Positions 10,502-20,443 of a stretch of DNA of 64,000 nucleotides are shown piece after piece. The stretch's first letter is position 1, and every line of letters begins with the position of its first letter. The translations under genes were made by a program, and so were the position numbers. A model generated the notes under the pieces. The model was not told the origin of the DNA. It worked only from the letters and a program-made list of their open reading frames with translations, and did no database searches. The stretch comes from Verticillium longisporum (Eukaryota > Ascomycota > Sordariomycetes > Glomerellales > Plectosphaerellaceae), in NCBI GenBank assembly GCA_019188255.1, contig JAETXT010000004.1:4836001-4900000 (forward strand), given 5' to 3'.

Positions 10502-12889
10502 CTACACAAAGACGACAAGCAGCAACGCCAACAGCAACACCCCCCACCGCACCTCCAGCGAAGCACTGGCATTCCCGCCAGCACCACCCCCCGGCGCTGA
10601 TCCCGGCCCACCACCACCGCCAGTGCCGCCAATGATGCCGCCGCCGCCCGGCGGAACCATGACGCCCTGCTCGACGGCCCCGAAAGCCGGATCGACGACG
10701 CCGCCGCCGGTCGTGCCGCTGTTGACGCTGCCCTCGACGCAGATGCTCTGGTCATCCCACGTCGCCCGCGCGGCCACCGTCCAGGCAGCCTCGGCGCCGC
10801 GCTGCATGGCGGGCGTGTAGTAGACGCGACAGCTGGCGGGCTGCCACAGGAACTGCAGCGGCGTGTTGGCGTCGCCGGGCATGAACGAGTTCTTGCCGTT
10901 GACGGCGCCGGCCGACGCGGGCGTGGCGCTGCGCAGGATGGCGTAGCCCCGGGCAATCTCGCCGAGCTCGCCGCCCTCGAGACGCGCGCGCACGTCGGGT
11001 GGCGACAGGGCGAGCACCGACGCGGCGTCGGCCTGCAAGTCGTTGAAGAAGAAGACCTGCGCGCCCTCGACGCCGGCGATGGCCTGCATGGGTCCCGTCA
11101 CGGGGCGCCCGCCCATGGCCACCGTCTTGACGCCGAGGCCGAGGATGGCGAGGTAGGCGAAGAGGGTGCAGGTCGAGCCGCACGTGCCGTCGGTCAGGAG
11201 CACAACGTTCTCGGGGCGGAACACGGCCGGTGGCGGTGCCGCCCGGTTGCCGACGCCTGTGAGGTTGAAGGCTGCGCTCGGCTGGTTGAGGGGGGTCTGC
11301 TGAAAGGCCGTGAAGAGGTCGCCGTTCTGGGAGACGGGGCCCAGCAGGTTCTCGACGCTGGCGAAACTATCACCGGCAGGCATCAGGACCTCGCCCGGCA
11401 CGAAATTGCCGACGACGGCGCTCGTCGCGAGCTGAGCGAGAGCGTCGCGCTGATCGGCATTGGTGGGCTGCAGCTGCGGCGGCAAGGCGTCGACGCCGCG
11501 GGCAATGGCGACGAGCGAGTCGGCGAGCCGCAGATTCGTCGCCTGGAACCGCGGCGCGTCTGGGAACAGCTGGGCGAAGAGCTCGAACCCGGCGACAACG
11601 AGACCACCGCCGTTGGCTGACAGGTCAATGACGAGCCGGTCCTTGTTCTGCCGGCTGCACTCGGCAAGAAACGACGCTACAGTCGTCTGAAAATCAGTCA
11701 GGTAGTCGAGCGTGTCGATGGAGCCGCCAGGCGCGAAAGACGATACTGCGAGCACGGCTGTTGTATCGAGGCCCGGCCCTTGCATGAAGTAGCCAGACGT
11801 CGTGTCGGAGCCACCGTCACGAACGACAGGCGCAGGGTAGCCGGGCAGAGAAGGGCGGGTCGTATCAGGCGGTTGCTGAGGCTGCTGCGGCGGCTGGGGC
11901 TGTTGAGGTTGCTGAGGCGGCTGGCGAGGCCTTGTCGGCGAGTCTGGGTTGCAGAACCTCTCGTAAAAGTCCTCGCAGTTGCGGATGCCCGTCAAGTTCG
12001 CCGCGGCCCGGACGAGTGCCCAGCTCGGCTCCGTCCTCTCCTGCCCGTTATCGTAGGTCAGGGTTAACGAAGGGCCCTGGAAGGCAAGCGAAGCAGATAG
12101 TGTGAGGGCGGCATCGGGGCTCGCGTAGGTCGGGAACATGGAGTTCCACTGCGAATCCTGATCCTGGAAACCGCTGAAGCGCAGATTCGTCTCCTCAATG
12201 ACCGTGTTGGCATCCCGGCCGTTGATGCGGACAATGGCGGGAAGGAAACGTCCGCCATTACCACTGCTGCCATTGGACATCATGGACGAGTGGTAAAGAC
12301 GCGGCGGCTCCTTGCCGTCCCTCGAAACAGAAATCATGTCGGATGCGAGGCCGTTGACAAAAGCGAATCCCTTGAACACATCGCCACGGTAGTTAAAGTG
12401 GCCGTCGTGGGCCGAAGCAAACGTTTCGAGGATGGCCAGCTGAAAGTTGTACTCGCTGCCAAAGCCACCAGCAGCCGCCGTGCGTCCAATATCGGCGAGG
12501 GCACCTTCGATATCCGCCGGCGGCAGCATGTACGTGGCCGGCGGGTTCTTCAGCCAGGCGAGGGTGCTCTGCCTCGGGACGTAGGCCAGTAGCCTCGTGA
12601 TGAGGCGCTGAGCCTGAGCCGGCTTGTTGGGCACCGACTGGAGGCAGTCAAAGGCGAGCTGGGCGGCGACTGTGGGCACCGCCGCCGGATCGCGAGCGCG
12701 GACGGCATCAGCCTCCTGCGCAACCTGGGCACAGGCGCTGGGGTTCGGCTGCAGTGGCTGCGGTGGTTGAGGTGGTTGCGGCGGTTGTGAAGGCGGCCGT
12801 GGTGTCGATGGCACCACTGGGATGAACTGCGGACTGGCGCCGGCCAAGCTGATGGCCAGCGTCGCCCAGATGAGTAGTAACCTTGCCAT
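10502..12889 (-). CDS. Secreted, GPI-anchor-type S41 family (CPAF-like) peptidase
   Basis: Single exon. I start at 12889 (MARLLLIWATLAISLAGASP, a signal peptide) rather than the upstream Met at 12997, which would bury the signal; 795 aa. Order: signal peptide, Pro/Gln-rich linker (~30-48), N-terminal helical region, PDZ-like/linker region with a Gln/Pro insertion (~325-345), and an S41 core with LVIDLSANGGG (~430) and VVLLTDGTCGSTCTLF (~560-575), whose Ser after CG is the likely nucleophile. The tail is Gly-rich and ends in a hydrophobic segment (WGVLLLALLLVVFV), a GPI-attachment signal. Fungal S41 proteins of this type include a peptidase in the ustiloxin cluster, but most have no known substrate. 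It probably acts at the cell surface. Confidence 0.85.
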   Translation of the reverse strand: MARLLLIWATLAISLAGASPQFIPVVPSTPRPPSQPPQPPQPPQPLQPNPSACAQVAQEADAVRARDPAAVPTVAAQLAFDCLQSVPNKPAQAQRLITRLLAYVPRQSTLAWLKNPPATYMLPPADIEGALADIGRTAAAGGFGSEYNFQLAILETFASAHDGHFNYRGDVFKGFAFVNGLASDMISVSRDGKEPPRLYHSSMMSNGSSGNGGRFLPAIVRINGRDANTVIEETNLRFSGFQDQDSQWNSMFPTYASPDAALTLSASLAFQGPSLTLTYDNGQERTEPSWALVRAAANLTGIRNCEDFYERFCNPDSPTRPRQPPQQPQQPQPPQQPQQPPDTTRPSLPGYPAPVVRDGGSDTTSGYFMQGPGLDTTAVLAVSSFAPGGSIDTLDYLTDFQTTVASFLAECSRQNKDRLVIDLSANGGGLVVAGFELFAQLFPDAPRFQATNLRLADSLVAIARGVDALPPQLQPTNADQRDALAQLATSAVVGNFVPGEVLMPAGDSFASVENLLGPVSQNGDLFTAFQQTPLNQPSAAFNLTGVGNRAAPPPAVFRPENVVLLTDGTCGSTCTLFAYLAILGLGVKTVAMGGRPVTGPMQAIAGVEGAQVFFFNDLQADAASVLALSPPDVRARLEGGELGEIARGYAILRSATPASAGAVNGKNSFMPGDANTPLQFLWQPASCRVYYTPAMQRGAEAAWTVAARATWDDQSICVEGSVNSGTTGGGVVDPAFGAVEQGVMVPPGGGGIIGGTGGGGGPGSAPGGGAGGNASASLEVRWGVLLLALLLVVFV

Positions 12890-13744
12890 GCTGAAAAGAC
12901 CATTAGAAGTAGATGAAGATGAATAGGAAGATGCAGACAAGTTGAAAGTCGGAAACGCTCGCCCCATTGCGTGTATCCTCTGGAGCCAGCTCCGCATCGT
13001 CGCACCCAGGCGGAAGCAGGGTCAGGGCAAAGTGAGGGGATTCCGAAGATCGAACAAAGAGCGAAAAGAACGAAAGAAGAAAAGGCGAAAACGACCCAAC
13101 AACACTCTCAATCCCGATCCAACATTGATTCAATAGACCGATCAATCAATCCAACCTCCAACATCTTGCACAGCACACTGGTGCCCTCACACGTGGAGCA
13201 GAGGCCAACCTTTTGAGGCACGTTGGGCACCTCGAGCTCAGGCCTGCCACCTGAAGCCATCATGAAACGTTGTTGGTGAGCGGGAACCCTTGGGCCTCCC
13301 CGGGCCCCCGGGACCTCGCACCTATTTTTGCCCAGTCCCCTCTTTGCCTCTGTGCCTTGTCGTCTTACCTATGATGACTTTTCCGAAAAGCTCTGTGGCA
13401 GCCACCGTGTCGGCTGGTCATGATCCGCGGGGTTTCACATGCGCTGCCCTGTCGGGGCGGGGGGATGAAGCTGGAACATGGCACGTTGATGCTGCCATGT
13501 GTGTCGCTGCTGTGCCTCGCCCACACGGGCGGCCGGGGAATAACGTGGTCTATTTAGTTGAATGGGTCGAGCGACAGACACCTAGTGTCGCGTGCGCATA
13601 TAGCAAGTAAAGTAAGTAAGCGTTGCCACCCTGGTCTGATCTCCAACTCCCGGGCCCGAGCCTGATCCTCAACCCTCCTTCGGTCCCTGCGCTTGCACCT
13701 CTGTTGTGCATGTTGCAACCTGCAATCTGACGGCCAATCGCTCG
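12890..13744. other. Intergenic / promoter of S41 gene
   Basis: Includes the upstream region of the S41 gene, with A/G-rich tracts at 13040-13120, and the 3' flank of the fasciclin gene. No other gene seen. Confidence 0.5.
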
Positions 13745-15000
13745 TCACGCAAACAAGACACCGAGGATGCCTGCAAAAAGCCCTGTAACCCCGGCGATCT
13801 CCCTGCCCATGCCGGCCGCGCTATCGGCATCATCCCCGTTCGCCGTACCCCCGTTGCCCTCCGTGGTCCGCGTCGCCTGCGGGCCCCTGCTCGTTGACGT
13901 TGTGCACTCGGTAGTGCAAGGCAGCGCCGACGTGAAGGGCACATCGGCCGCCGTGCCCGTACCGCTCGCTTCTTCTTCCGCAAATGTAAACGCCGGAGCC
14001 TGCGCCGAGGCCGTGACGTCGGGCTTTGCACCGCCCTCGTCGACGTTGAGGACGGCATCGACAACCTGGATGATGCCGTTGGCGATGAGCAGATCCGTCT
14101 GGATGATGCGCCCCGTGTCGACATAGATATCATTGATAAAACGTGTCACGCGAACCTCCGTTCCCTTCTCGTCGCCCGTCGCCAGTCGCGTGCCGTCCTC
14201 AAGGTCCGCCGCCCGCAGCACCCGCCCCGGCACGAGGTGGTATCGCAACACACGGCGCAACTCCTCGCGACCCATGGATTCGAACCCAGCCCCGAACCGC
14301 TGCCACGCAGCGTTGTGTGGTGCCAGGATCGTTGAGTTGGCCGTCTCGGCGAACTCGTCTACGAGTTCCGCCCGGTACAGCGCTCCAAGGAAGCCCGTGA
14401 GGTCCGTATACGAGTCACGAATCGAACCTTCAAGCCGCCGTGGTGTCACCATGAGCGACTCGATAATCTGCACGAGCCCGCCGTCAAATGGAACGTCCGC
14501 CTTGACCACTGTGACGTGAGTGCCCGCCCCCGACGTCAGTACCACCTCGCCGCCCGGCTGCACTGTGACGAGCACCTTTTGCCCATTTGTCACATTGGCG
14601 AATCGCTTGTCTGTGAGGAGCGTCGGGATGGTCTGCGTGTCGCCTGGTGCGAGCTTCTCGAGCGCGCGGCGGCCTGAGAGAATGCCATACTGAAGCCACT
14701 CGGGGATGCTCGACTCGTCCGAGTCCCACCCCTGTCCCTTGACGAACGCGCCGTCGTTTGGCGCGATGATCTGTCTCGTTAGCCGTCGGCCCCCAGCCAT
14801 GCGCGGCACACCAAACGTACAGTGACGCCGTCCTTTGGCAAGTCTGTGTATACATCCTGGTTCTCCTGCACCAGCCTGCGGAACGTTGTGAGGTTGGCCT
14901 GCCTCGCCAGAACCGATCCCAGGCTCTGGGCGGAAACCGATGGGGCCGTCGCAAGCCACAGCACGGCGGCTAGGCGAGTCAGATTTCTTGCGCCGCGCAT
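13745..15000 (-). CDS. GPI-anchored fasciclin (FAS1) domain protein
   Basis: Two exons: 15000-14821 and 14770-13745, intron 14820-14771 (donor GTACGT, branch GCTAACG, acceptor ACAG; phase 0); 401 aa. A signal peptide (MRGARNLTRLAAVLWLATAPSVSA) is followed by two FAS1 repeats, ~25-170 and ~175-300. H1-type boxes are seen at IIAPNDGAF and TILAPHNAAW, and H2-type segments at VQIIESLMV and IIQVVDAVL. A Ser/Thr/Gly-rich stretch ends in a hydrophobic tail (GVTGLFAGILGVLFA), typical of GPI attachment. Fasciclin proteins mediate adhesion and wall organisation. It shares orientation and a surface location with the S41 protein next door. Confidence 0.88.
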
Positions 15001-15959
15001 CGTGTCGTGTGAACGCAGCGGCGGGTCAATGCTAGTGTTTGATCCGACTGTCGTGGGATGAGATGTCGGGTTATCATTAACGGGCGTAGGTCGCAAGCAG
15101 TGTCCCGTTCTTGTCGTAATCGGGTCAATAAGCGTTCGGGAAGCTCGTCAGCTCGCGATTGGCATGAGGAAGCCCAGGGGTGCAGAGCTGAGAGGAAATG
15201 AGTGAATGAGCTCGTGGATGGCAGTCTGTCGCCCCAGCTGCCGAAATTCAAGCAGTCGCACGCGCCAAAGAGTGAAGCCGTCGACAAACAAGACTGCAGG
15301 TCGACACGGTCGCACCCGTCGCAGGCGTCCATCGTCTGTATTAAAGCAACGACACCCTCACCTCCCGCCGGCGACTTCCAGGTCCTACGCTTGAAAGGCT
15401 GCCGAATGAGACTTGGCAATCAGGTTCGTGCATGAACACCCCAGTCGATGTCAGACGACAGCCAATCCGGGGATTGGGGGTCGCACAACGCGAGATTGCC
15501 GTGAGCTTTTAGATCTCCCTTTTGGGGCATGGTTTCGCTGCAGGATCTGGTGTCGCAGGGGGCCGCTGTCGGTGATTTGTCCAACGGCAGGCGAAAAAAT
15601 AAAGGCGCTTCCTCCTCATCTGGCCGTTCCTTTGTTGCCCATGTCTGCCGATTCAGCCGCTACGGCCATGGTGTAGGTAATGCTGGATGGCCGGACTGTT
15701 TGATGTCCGAACTCAGTTTGGATCTGGGTTGCATTGTTGGATCACAGGGAGACTGGGCTGTCGCGTCCAACGACGTCAGCTCAGCTCTCGCTTCTGATGA
15801 GCCTTCGCCGCAGGAGTCATTGGCCGTGGCTGAATGAACCCTGTGCCCTGCGACTGCTCGTCAGTGCCGTGCGCTGGACATCAATAAAACGGCGCCCCCA
15901 TGATCTTCCAGGGCTGAAGTAACGCCGATCCACTCTTGCCAGTTCCTCACACATAAAAA
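15001..15959. other. Divergent promoter region
   Basis: Between the minus-strand fasciclin gene and the plus-strand DUF4291 gene. No coding signal that I trust. Confidence 0.5.
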
Positions 15960-16598
15960 ATGACAGCTCTCGATCGCGGCTCGCCAACTCCGCCACGACA
16001 GATACGGGCAGATTTCGACGACACCACCATCACCTTGTACCAAGCGTACAGTGCCGCCATTGCGGAACCTGCAGTGGTAGCACAAAAGCTGACCGCCGCG
16101 CCATCGTTCAAACCCACCCGCATGACGTGGGTCAAACCGAGCTGGGCTTGGATGCTGTATCGAGCTGGGTATTCATTCAAAGATGCCGGACAGGAGCGCA
16201 TCCTTGCCCTCAAGATGCGCCATGCCGACTTCCTGGCGCTTCTGCGAAGAGGAGTCCTCGCGCCGCAAGCCACAACTGCTGAGGGCGAGGTGCGCGTGCA
16301 GTGGGACCCAGAGCGCACGGTGCGGTTGGGTAAACTGCCACACAGGAGCATACAGATTGGCATTCCGAGAGGCTTAAGTCGGCAATGGGCCGACGAATGG
16401 GTTGTCGGGATCGAGGATGTCACCGACAGGGCGAGGAAGCTGAAAGAAGTCCTGGATACAAGACCAGGAGTCTCCAACGCGGAGCTGCTCGAAATGGGCC
16501 TCATACCTGAAGAGAGAGTTTTTCAGGTGCCAGAGGATGTCATACGAAGATTATGCATGGACGAAACCCACCCGGTTAAGCCAGAGGGCCGGGCTTGA
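15960..16598 (+). CDS. DUF4291 family protein
   Basis: Single exon, 212 aa, full length for the family. Diagnostic segments: FKPTRMTWVKPSWAWMLYRAGY (given in two parts: FKPTRMTWVKP at ~51-61, SWAWMLYRAGY at ~62-72), ILALKMRHADF (~81-91), VQWDPERT (~113-120), HRSIQIGIPRGL (~127-138). The family is spread among bacteria and fungi and its function is unknown; no catalytic residues are established. No signal peptide or TM segment, so likely cytosolic. It converges with the CDF transporter gene, whose stop lies 180 nt away. Confidence 0.88.
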   Translation: MTALDRGSPTPPRQIRADFDDTTITLYQAYSAAIAEPAVVAQKLTAAPSFKPTRMTWVKPSWAWMLYRAGYSFKDAGQERILALKMRHADFLALLRRGVLAPQATTAEGEVRVQWDPERTVRLGKLPHRSIQIGIPRGLSRQWADEWVVGIEDVTDRARKLKEVLDTRPGVSNAELLEMGLIPEERVFQVPEDVIRRLCMDETHPVKPEGRA

Positions 16599-16779
16599 TG
16601 CCATGGAAAAACGCATAGTATAAGGATGATTGAAAAGCGGTGAATTATGTCCCTTCGTCACCAGAACCCTTGAACTACTCAAAGTGGTATCGCGCTTCTG
16701 CATTCGCGGCAGTCATCTTCTGAGCGACATATGCGCTCGGCGGTTGAGACTTTTGACGGCCAGGACTTCGCACCATCTA

Positions 16780-18124
16780 CTAAAGATCTTTCTTCAGGTC
16801 GTGTTCCTGCAGATTATTAGCTTCAAGTGCTGCACAGTGACCCGCAGATACATACCGGCTTGTGACTCGTCTCGTAGTCAATATGCACGTAGGCTCTCTC
16901 AACGCCGGGGAGTTTCTCAATCTTGATCTGCAGGTCCTCAGCGACGTCGTGAGCAATCTCAAGGCGCTCGTTGCGGTCCATGACAACGTCGATTTCGACA
17001 ATGTAACGCGGTCCGCTGTGGTAGGCGCGAACAGTGTCAATCTGCTTGATATCAGGAGAGTGCGTAGCGGCAATGTACGTGATGAGCTGCAGAAACTCCG
17101 GCTCGGCCGAGACGCCAATGAGGAGCTGGAACTCCTCGTAGGCGGTCCGCAGCCAGAGCGACGCGATGATGACACAGAGAATGATGGCGCCCATGGGATC
17201 AATCCACCACTTGATGTTGCTACCGGCGGCGAACGTCAGGATGCCGAAGCCGTTGACGGGCAGGTCGTTCCGGTGGTCGCGCCACAAAATGTCGACTTGG
17301 GAATACAGGTGCTTGATGGACCAGCAGTAGAAGAAGAGGAACAGCTTGGTGCCAAAGGCGATGGAGACAGCAATGACGCTAGGAAAGTAGAACTTGTTCG
17401 TCTCCTCATCAGAGCCTTCGGCCAGCTCGCGAGCCGACATGACGATGAGGACGAGCGAGACGGAAAACATGATGAAGCTGAAGACAATGTTGCCGACAGT
17501 GGAGATGCGCGCTCGGCCGGACGGGTACTTGAGGGGGTCGACCTTTTTGACGGCGCGATGGGACAGCATCAGCATGAGGCCAGACAGAGGGTCAAAGATG
17601 GAATCGGCCATGGTGGTGAAGAGCGAGAGGGAGCCGGAGCTGGTGGCGGCGTAGAGCTGCAGACCGGCCAGCACGCAGTTGGCGGCGAGGCTGCCCTTGA
17701 CGGCGATCTGGTAGCGAAGGTTCGTGTCGCCTTGCGACTCCTTTGCCTCGCGCTCGTGGTCGTCGACGCTCTTGAGAAGCGTGCGAATCTTGTCATTCTG
17801 GGTGCGGTAGAAATCTTGGAGATCACGCTCCCGGCGCGCAGCATGAGGCCGCGTGAAGGTATGAATACGCTTGCGGGCGCTGTTCTGGGGGATGCGACCA
17901 ATGTCCGATTCCGACTTGATCTGGGCGCCGAGCCCGTATGGGTCGTTGATCTCAGAGTAGTTGGAGCGTGCCTCGGCGTCCGACGGGGACGTCGTGTTTG
18001 GCGCGACGACTGCGGGGGAAGCAGGAAGTGCAGAGAAACTGCGATGACCGACAGCTGCGGCTGCTGCTGCTTGGGCGTCGGCATCTGGATGATAGTCATA
18101 CTTGACGGGGTTGGAGGACACCAT
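16780..18124 (-). CDS. Cation diffusion facilitator (CDF) family transporter
   Basis: Two exons: 18124-16856 and 16806-16780, intron 16855-16807 (donor GTATGT, acceptor GCAG), so the C-terminus is ...HKP joined to EHDLKKDL; without splicing a spurious tail CICGSLCST results. 431 aa. Start chosen at MVSSNPVKYDY. A ~130-residue hydrophilic N-terminus precedes about six TM segments. Metal-site motifs: TMADSIFD in TM2 and WRDHRNDLPVN in TM5. A cytosolic C-terminal ferredoxin-like domain begins around IGVSAEPEFLQLITY and includes RYIVEIDVVMD and HIDYETSHKP. CDF proteins move Zn, Mn, Fe or Co out of the cytosol into organelles or the exterior; the metal cannot be fixed here. A long antisense open frame over this gene is a codon-usage shadow. 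Confidence 0.9.
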
Positions 18125-19047
18125 GATGAGAGGCGTGGCAACCGCCAGTGTCGACGAAGGTGTCGTGTCGACAAAGGTGCAGGTGAAATGAAGAGGACAA
18201 TCGCCGCCAAGACGAACGACTGATGCCAGAAACAGCGGCAACCTCGAAGCGTGAAGCTTGGGACTCGAGGCTTGGTAGTTCAAGTTGACGTACAACCAAA
18301 GTTGAGGTGCAACCCAAGCCCACGTCAAAGGTGAAGTCGAAGCGAGCCTGGATCAAGGGAAAGGTGGAAAAGGGAAGGAACAGGCGAGCGAGATCTGGGG
18401 GAAGGAGCCGGGGGACGCTATTTGAGGGAAGCCACAGCCGTTGGGGTTGTACCTGCCAACGTAAGGTACCTCCTCCTCCTCGACTTCCCACGTGGGGTCT
18501 TCGACTGGCCTGTGAGCCTGTTTCTGCGCGTTTCCCTCCCTCGGCGGGTGTGCGTGACGCAGACCCTCCTCTCACCGCTGATCTGCTCTGCTCTGCTCAT
18601 TGCTAATCACCGTGTCAGGCCAATCCAGCGCGGGATCCGATGGGACGGAGGGAGGCAGGCAGACCAGACTTGGCTCATCTTTACGTCTTTTGGCTCAGGT
18701 AACGCTTGCTTCCTGTGGCGTGTGGGGCCCGCAGATCGAGGCTGTGCCCGGAGCTAGGCTCGTCCCTGGCAAGCGCGGCAAAACCTGCCTTGATTTTTGG
18801 CCGTGGACTTGGCTCGCCTGCCTGATTGAGATGTCACATTTGCGGGGGTGAACTTCTGACCACCGATGGCTGTAGGCCACCGACCTGGCTGTGGGCCAAG
18901 ATGGTCAACCTAAGGATGAGTCAGCCCATGAAGAACCAGCGTGGATGCTGACGGGCTTCACAACTTCCACTTCGGTGTACCTTATTGAACCATCGCGAGC
19001 ATTCATCTCTGTTCGTATCTCATTGTGGAGAAGCAGTCTGCACCGAA
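18125..19047. other. Divergent promoter region (CDF transporter / hydroxyacid dehydrogenase)
   Basis: About 0.9 kb between divergently transcribed genes; the obvious place for shared regulation. Nothing coding is supported. Confidence 0.5.
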
Positions 19048-20126
19048 ATGGACGCATCATCAACCCAGCATGCGCATCCAAGGCTCGGATGGATAGGTAC
19101 ATCTGAGATATAAACTCGATCAATGTGAAGAGCTAACCTCGCAGGCCTTGGATCCATGGGCCTGGGAATGGCGACGAACCTGCAGAAGCATCTAACCCAC
19201 CTCGGTGCACCTCATCTGCATTTCTTCAACCGCACCAAGTCTCGTGGGCAAGCCATCGAGGCCCTCGGCGCTATTCCCGCTCCGTCAGTAGCGCAACTGA
19301 TCACATCATCAGACATTGTCTTTATTTCGCTCAGCGACGATGACGCTCTCACAGCTATCGTTGACCGACTCATTGCAGATGCCGGCAGCGAGGTTTCGGG
19401 CAAGACCATCGTCGACACCTCCACCGTTCATCCCGCTACTTCAACAGCTGTTCAGTCCCGTCTCGTGGAGCGAGGTGCCCAGTTCATCGCCGCTCCTGTC
19501 TTCGGTGCCAGCCCCGTGGCTGCCGACGGCAAGCTCCTCTGGGTCATTGCCGGCCCCGAGGTTGCCGTGCAAGCCATCGCCCCTTTTATCGTCGGTGTTA
19601 TGGGACGGGCAATCGTTCGCCTTGGCGATGATGTCTCTCAGTCGAGCATGTTAAAGACGGCAGGGTTGGTCACTCGTGTCATTTGCGTGCCTGGATGTCG
19701 GCTGACATGTTCAGGAACTTCATGACCGCCGGCATGATGGAACTCGTTGCAGAAGCTCATGTTTTTGCAGAAAAAACGGGCCTAGGCGCAGACGCTCTCG
19801 AGTCTCTTATCGAGCAGCAATACGGACCACTCGCCCTGTCCATGTCGAAGCGGTTAACGACCGGCGCATACATGCCTGCACGAGACGAGAGGCCCTTTTC
19901 AGACCTGACGCTGGCGCTCAAGGATGTTGGCCATGGCATTGACGTGGCCAAGAAGGCGGGGACGCGTCTACATGTTGCTGAGGTTGCTCTGGATCACCTG
20001 AACGAGGCAAGCCGGTTCTCTGCAGCCGAGGGCCGGCCTCTTGACTCATCTTCCATGTATGGAGTCATAAGGCAAGAGGCTGGCCTTCCATTTGAGACTG
20101 AATATGTGAAGCAGAGGGACTCCTGA
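19048..20126 (+). CDS. Beta-hydroxyacid dehydrogenase (3-hydroxyisobutyrate dehydrogenase-like)
   Basis: Three exons: 19048-19096, 19145-19664, 19715-20126; introns 48 and 50 nt, the second with a less usual donor GTTGGT; 326 aa. The small first exon is needed to complete the Rossmann motif LGWIGLGSMGLGMA at ~13-26. Other family marks: FFNRTKSR, VFISLSDDD, IVDTSTVHP (substrate loop), FGASPVAADGKL, and catalytic-lysine segment MLKTAGNFMTAGM, whose middle is rebuilt across intron 2. Length matches the family. Members oxidise 3-hydroxyisobutyrate, tartronate semialdehyde or related acids with NAD(P); the substrate here is open. No mitochondrial presequence is evident. Confidence 0.9.
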
Positions 20127-20443
20127 GATGTTTGGGCGATTTGGGCGATTCTGAAGTCGGAGAAAAAGATGGCGAAACGACCATGTCAAGATTCATGCGC
20201 ATCGCACCTAAACTGAAAAGCTCAGTTGCGCTGTGCTGTGGCCGGGGCAAATTCCGTCGCACACGGCAACCATTTGTTCTAAGTCTACGTATATCTAGCA
20301 ACCATAATGCACCAAGTCGACGCCTCATGCTGAACCAACTGGCAGGAAGTTAAAGAAAAACCATCATACCTCGTTCGTCATGCCCTGCTGCTCCTCCTGC
20401 TACCATGGCCCTGATCCTTCCATTGACGTGTCGTGCATCAGGT
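20127..20443. other. Convergent spacer
   Basis: 3' flanks of two converging genes; no further feature seen. Confidence 0.5.

Noticed and set aside
16862..18223. 453-codon open frame on the plus strand
   Set aside because: Lies exactly antisense to the CDF transporter, has biased low-complexity composition and no domain; a shadow of GC-rich codon use.
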